Below are positions 61,465 through 64,000 of a stretch of 64,000 nucleotides of DNA, piece after piece. The stretch lies in contig JAISIC010000009.1 of NCBI GenBank assembly GCA_031262225.1, positions 1 to 64,000 on the forward strand, given 5' to 3'. Source of the stretch: Ruminococcus sp. (GTDB lineage Bacteria; Bacillota; Clostridia; Oscillospirales; Ruminococcaceae). The notes below the pieces were generated by a model. That model was not told the DNA's origin and did no database searches. It saw nothing but the letters and a program-made list of their open reading frames with translations. Positions within the stretch are counted from its first letter, which is position 1, and every line of letters starts with the position of its first letter. Position numbers and translations under genes: made by a program.

Positions 61465-63360
61465 TTATGTTGATACGGTTGACGGAGCAGTATCTAATTT
61501 ATCAGATTTCTTCGTGTCGGTTTCTTTGTCAAATGCCGCCTTCCTTTCGATAATCACATTTTTAAGCTCGGTGAATCTGTCGCCAAGTGCATGCAAATCA
61601 ATACCGAAAATGTCGGCGAATTTGTGAAATCTTTCATTTGTGTACATCATGTAATATCCTTCGATTCCTATGAAATCCAGATACATCAAATGATAGAGCG
61701 TTTCTTTTCCAAAGATACGCTCAAGTGAATTGACCGCAGTCTCTGCGTTTGGTGAATACGTCATAACCGAATAGACTATAAAGTGTTTAAGGTAATACTC
61801 CACATCATATCCAACGCCAAAACCCTCGCCGAATTCTTTAAAATCCTCCATCTCTTTCAGGAAGGCTTTGAATTCTTTATCAAAAGAGTGTTGACGCTTA
61901 TCGAGTTCTGAAATATATCTTTCATAATAATTTCTGTAAAAATTCGCCAACGCCGTCTCGGCAAGGTTATACCAAATATCGTCACTTGACTTGGCGAGTT
62001 TCCATCGGTAAAGAAGTAAACATATGTATAAATGCTTGTTGAGAGAGAAGTTTAGTACATCAAAAATATCCGTTGGCATGTTAAATGACTCGTTTACAGC
62101 AAGCCGCGTTTTTATGTCTCGTTCCTCGTCACTTTGCCTAACGTAAACCAGTTCTTCAAGGCATTCTTTTCTTGGATAATCAAAACAGCTTTGATAAAAG
62201 AAAAACCGTCTAAAATAGTCCTTGTAGGATTCAGGAACGATATTCTCTTCAAATTCGATAAGCATTTTGTATACTCTGCTGTCGAACTTATCTTTATATT
62301 TGCTGTAATAAAGTTGGATGTAGTGAAGGTAAAAGAAGGAGAGAGCATATTCTTTTTCTTCATTGGAGGTGTTTTCGTTATACAAATCGACCGACAAAAT
62401 ATCGTGGTTATCAAGCTGCACTTTCAAAAACTCTTTATAAGTGCACTCAGGATTTATCTTCAAATTCTCGAGATAATCAAAGTCAATTACCTTAAAAAGT
62501 TTAAGAACGACCTTGTAGCATAACCACTCAATACAAACTTTTTTATTGTCATCTTTCTCGTCTTTTTTTCCGTTTGCTTTACCAAGAGCATTATAGTAAA
62601 ACTCCATAATCTCGACCGGGATTCGGTTGTTGTCTGTATCCATGGCACCGTCAATCAAAGCCTCGAGATTTTGGGCAAATTTCTTTCCGCGTGTTTCCCA
62701 GTTGACAATCTCAAACTCTAACAGTTCTTCCGCGAGTTCAAGGTTCTCTGTAAATTCAATGAAGTCACCGTTTTTTATGCTTTTGCTCATGGCTTTATAA
62801 AGATTGTCAATGTCGCGGAAATTGTCAATGTCGTTTTCGCGTTTGTGTTCCGCTATAAATTTACGAACATCAGCCTTAATATCGTCCTTAACATAGATAA
62901 TCTGCATTGCAGAATAGGTGAGATAAACCGCTAAAACAGTGGTGAGAACAAAGATGTAGATTGCAATGAATTCCATACCGAAAATAAGCATAGCCCAGTT
63001 AATGACAACCGCCGCAATGATGCTCACTATAACAGCGGTGTATCGCAGGTATTTCTTTGGGCGGATTCTCATTATGTATTCGGGCAGCGACATTCCATAG
63101 GTTGATGTGCTCACGATACTGATAATGAGCGAAACGATGGTCAGCCCAACCGCCGAAATACCGACTTGGGCTTCAAACATATTCCAACACGAATCCATGC
63201 TCGGTGCGTTTATAATAAGCTCGGGAAACAGGATACCACGCAAATCAAGCAGTACGACTGCGATAAAAAACAAAATCGCGGTCATTAAATGCCAGTGCTC
63301 CACAAAGAAATACTTTTTCGCGTTATTAGCGTTATCCACAGATACTGCTCGTTTCTTCAC
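61465..63360 (-). CDS. Large membrane protein of unknown function paired with an FtsH-like protease
   Basis: The 631-residue protein has four helices in the first 165 residues (about 24-45, 66-88, 106-126, 130-160). A soluble, charged, helix-rich domain of about 460 residues follows. I recognise no family or catalytic motif. The start is GTG at 63360 with AAGGA 6 bases before, lying 29 bases inside the upstream protease gene, so the two are co-translated. Codon use looks more AT-rich than the neighbouring genes. It may be the protease's membrane partner or substrate adaptor. Confidence 0.75.
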   Translation of the reverse strand: MKKRAVSVDNANNAKKYFFVEHWHLMTAILFFIAVVLLDLRGILFPELIINAPSMDSCWNMFEAQVGISAVGLTIVSLIISIVSTSTYGMSLPEYIMRIRPKKYLRYTAVIVSIIAAVVINWAMLIFGMEFIAIYIFVLTTVLAVYLTYSAMQIIYVKDDIKADVRKFIAEHKRENDIDNFRDIDNLYKAMSKSIKNGDFIEFTENLELAEELLEFEIVNWETRGKKFAQNLEALIDGAMDTDNNRIPVEIMEFYYNALGKANGKKDEKDDNKKVCIEWLCYKVVLKLFKVIDFDYLENLKINPECTYKEFLKVQLDNHDILSVDLYNENTSNEEKEYALSFFYLHYIQLYYSKYKDKFDSRVYKMLIEFEENIVPESYKDYFRRFFFYQSCFDYPRKECLEELVYVRQSDEERDIKTRLAVNESFNMPTDIFDVLNFSLNKHLYICLLLYRWKLAKSSDDIWYNLAETALANFYRNYYERYISELDKRQHSFDKEFKAFLKEMEDFKEFGEGFGVGYDVEYYLKHFIVYSVMTYSPNAETAVNSLERIFGKETLYHLMYLDFIGIEGYYMMYTNERFHKFADIFGIDLHALGDRFTELKNVIIERKAAFDKETDTKKSDKLDTAPSTVST

Positions 63361-64000
63361 AAATTTCCTTAAACTCCTGTTCGGTTAATTTCTTTTTATT
63401 TACTAGTGCAGCTGCAACTTTGTCAAACATTGCCCGATTGTTGATAATCAACTCCTTTGTTATCTTAAGCTGTTCGCTTAGGATTTTATTTATCAGTGCT
63501 GTTAACTCGTCCGATTCTTTTACACCGACAGTTAATCCGAACTCCTCATACATACCGTATTGGGTAATCATATTTCGAACGATATAGGTTGCGTTCTGTA
63601 GGTCAGAGGATGCTCCCGAAGAGAGCCCCTCGTCACTGTCTTCATTGCCGTAGTAAATGGATTCCGCCGCATATCCGCCTAAACACATACGAACGATGCC
63701 GAGCAGATCTCTCTTTGTCGGAATAGGATTCTTTAAATCCTTTGACGATCTTGCCATATATCCGCCGTAATCGCTTCTCGCAACTACAGTAATATATGCC
63801 GGAAGATTTCCGCAAAGATAATATACAACAGAATGCCCTGCTTCGTGTCTGGCTATTCTCTCGAGGTATTCATCGCCGAGCGGCTTTTCTTCACCTGAAA
63901 TAACAATATCAAATGCCTCAAGCAAAGTGTCGTCATCAAGTTGGAAACTTGCGTTGGCAACGGATTTTTTAAATGCTGTCCTTTTTGCTTCATTAATAGT
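63332..64000 (-). CDS. FtsH-like AAA/M41 metalloprotease, partial (5' end beyond window)
   Basis: The reading frame is open through the right edge; 222 residues are visible. It begins with the end of the AAA lid region (TINEAKRTAF...), then the M41 peptidase: zinc motif HEAGHSVVY, LGGYAAES, and SSGASSDLQNAT with the third-ligand Asp. The protease would be ATP-driven and membrane-linked in typical FtsH; whether this one has membrane helices cannot be seen. It differs from housekeeping FtsH in several conserved stretches, so it is likely a second, specialised copy. Confidence 0.85.
   Translation of the reverse strand, partial: TINEAKRTAFKKSVANASFQLDDDTLLEAFDIVISGEEKPLGDEYLERIARHEAGHSVVYYLCGNLPAYITVVARSDYGGYMARSSKDLKNPIPTKRDLLGIVRMCLGGYAAESIYYGNEDSDEGLSSGASSDLQNATYIVRNMITQYGMYEEFGLTVGVKESDELTALINKILSEQLKITKELIINNRAMFDKVAAALVNKKKLTEQEFKEICEETSSICG

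Noticed and set aside
63332..63340. A perfect DnaA box (TTATCCACA)
   Set aside because: It is single, lies in coding sequence over the protease stop codon, and is 63 kb from the rpmH end where the origin is expected.

Overview
The window reads as a chromosomal, origin-proximal segment of a low-to-mid GC Firmicute, most likely a member of the Clostridia (Oscillospirales/Ruminococcaceae-like). The support is the left-end order rpmH-rnpA-yidD-yidC-jag, a YidC without the large proteobacterial periplasmic domain, a nearby parAB pair, a fused PurL of about 1240 residues, an ECF transporter, RsbW/STAS/SpoIIE-type signalling, and near-consensus TTGACA-17-TATAAT promoters. No insertion sequence, prophage, CRISPR array or rRNA gene was seen. 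Genus and habitat are inference; a secreted GH10 xylanase, a GH94 phosphorylase and sugar ABC genes suggest a plant-glycan user, for example in a gut.

Layout: 1-3070 is the rpmH operon on the plus strand. 3103-10887 is one long minus-strand gene train: parA, parB, serS, accC, a zinc-ribbon membrane protein, accD, accA, a small ORF and mnmA, ending at a terminator that overlaps the mnmA stop. 11026-11514 carries four tRNAs (Val, Asp, Gly, Cys), followed by a NifS/IscU pair, a lone solute-binding lipoprotein, and tRNA-Thr and tRNA-Tyr. 15165-22894 holds an FlhB-like and a FliK-like gene and then cheA-cheW-cheR-cheB. 22992-30218 is a sugar-uptake block (two ABC permeases, a binding protein, an MtaD-like amidohydrolase, a GH94 phosphorylase). 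30461-42062 mixes cell-surface proteins, a two-component system, dus, citrate synthase, a toxin-antitoxin remnant, DUF1015, ComFB, a short penicillin-binding protein and a GH10 xylanase. 42080-49732 has purL, a lipoprotein and a complete ECF transporter (S, A, A', T).

The most unusual locus is 49733-56410, a tight seven-gene minus-strand operon: an RsbW-like kinase, a MATE transporter fused to a degenerate GHKL (RsbW-like) domain, a GNAT acetyltransferase, a Cache-HAMP-PP2C phosphatase, a second degenerate GHKL-like protein, a STAS antagonist and a membrane protein. It looks like a complete partner-switching pathway (signal, phosphatase, antagonist, kinase), with an unusual possible output: a membrane transporter carrying its own pseudo-kinase-like domain. 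No sigma factor is encoded there. About 4 kb away, a sensor-only paralog of the phosphatase (60153-61409) is cut off where HAMP should begin. Its upstream bases resemble the 3' end of the GNAT gene, which points to a partial duplication of this operon.

The right end (61465-64000) carries a 631-residue membrane protein of unknown function. It overlaps an FtsH-like (M41) AAA protease that runs off the window.
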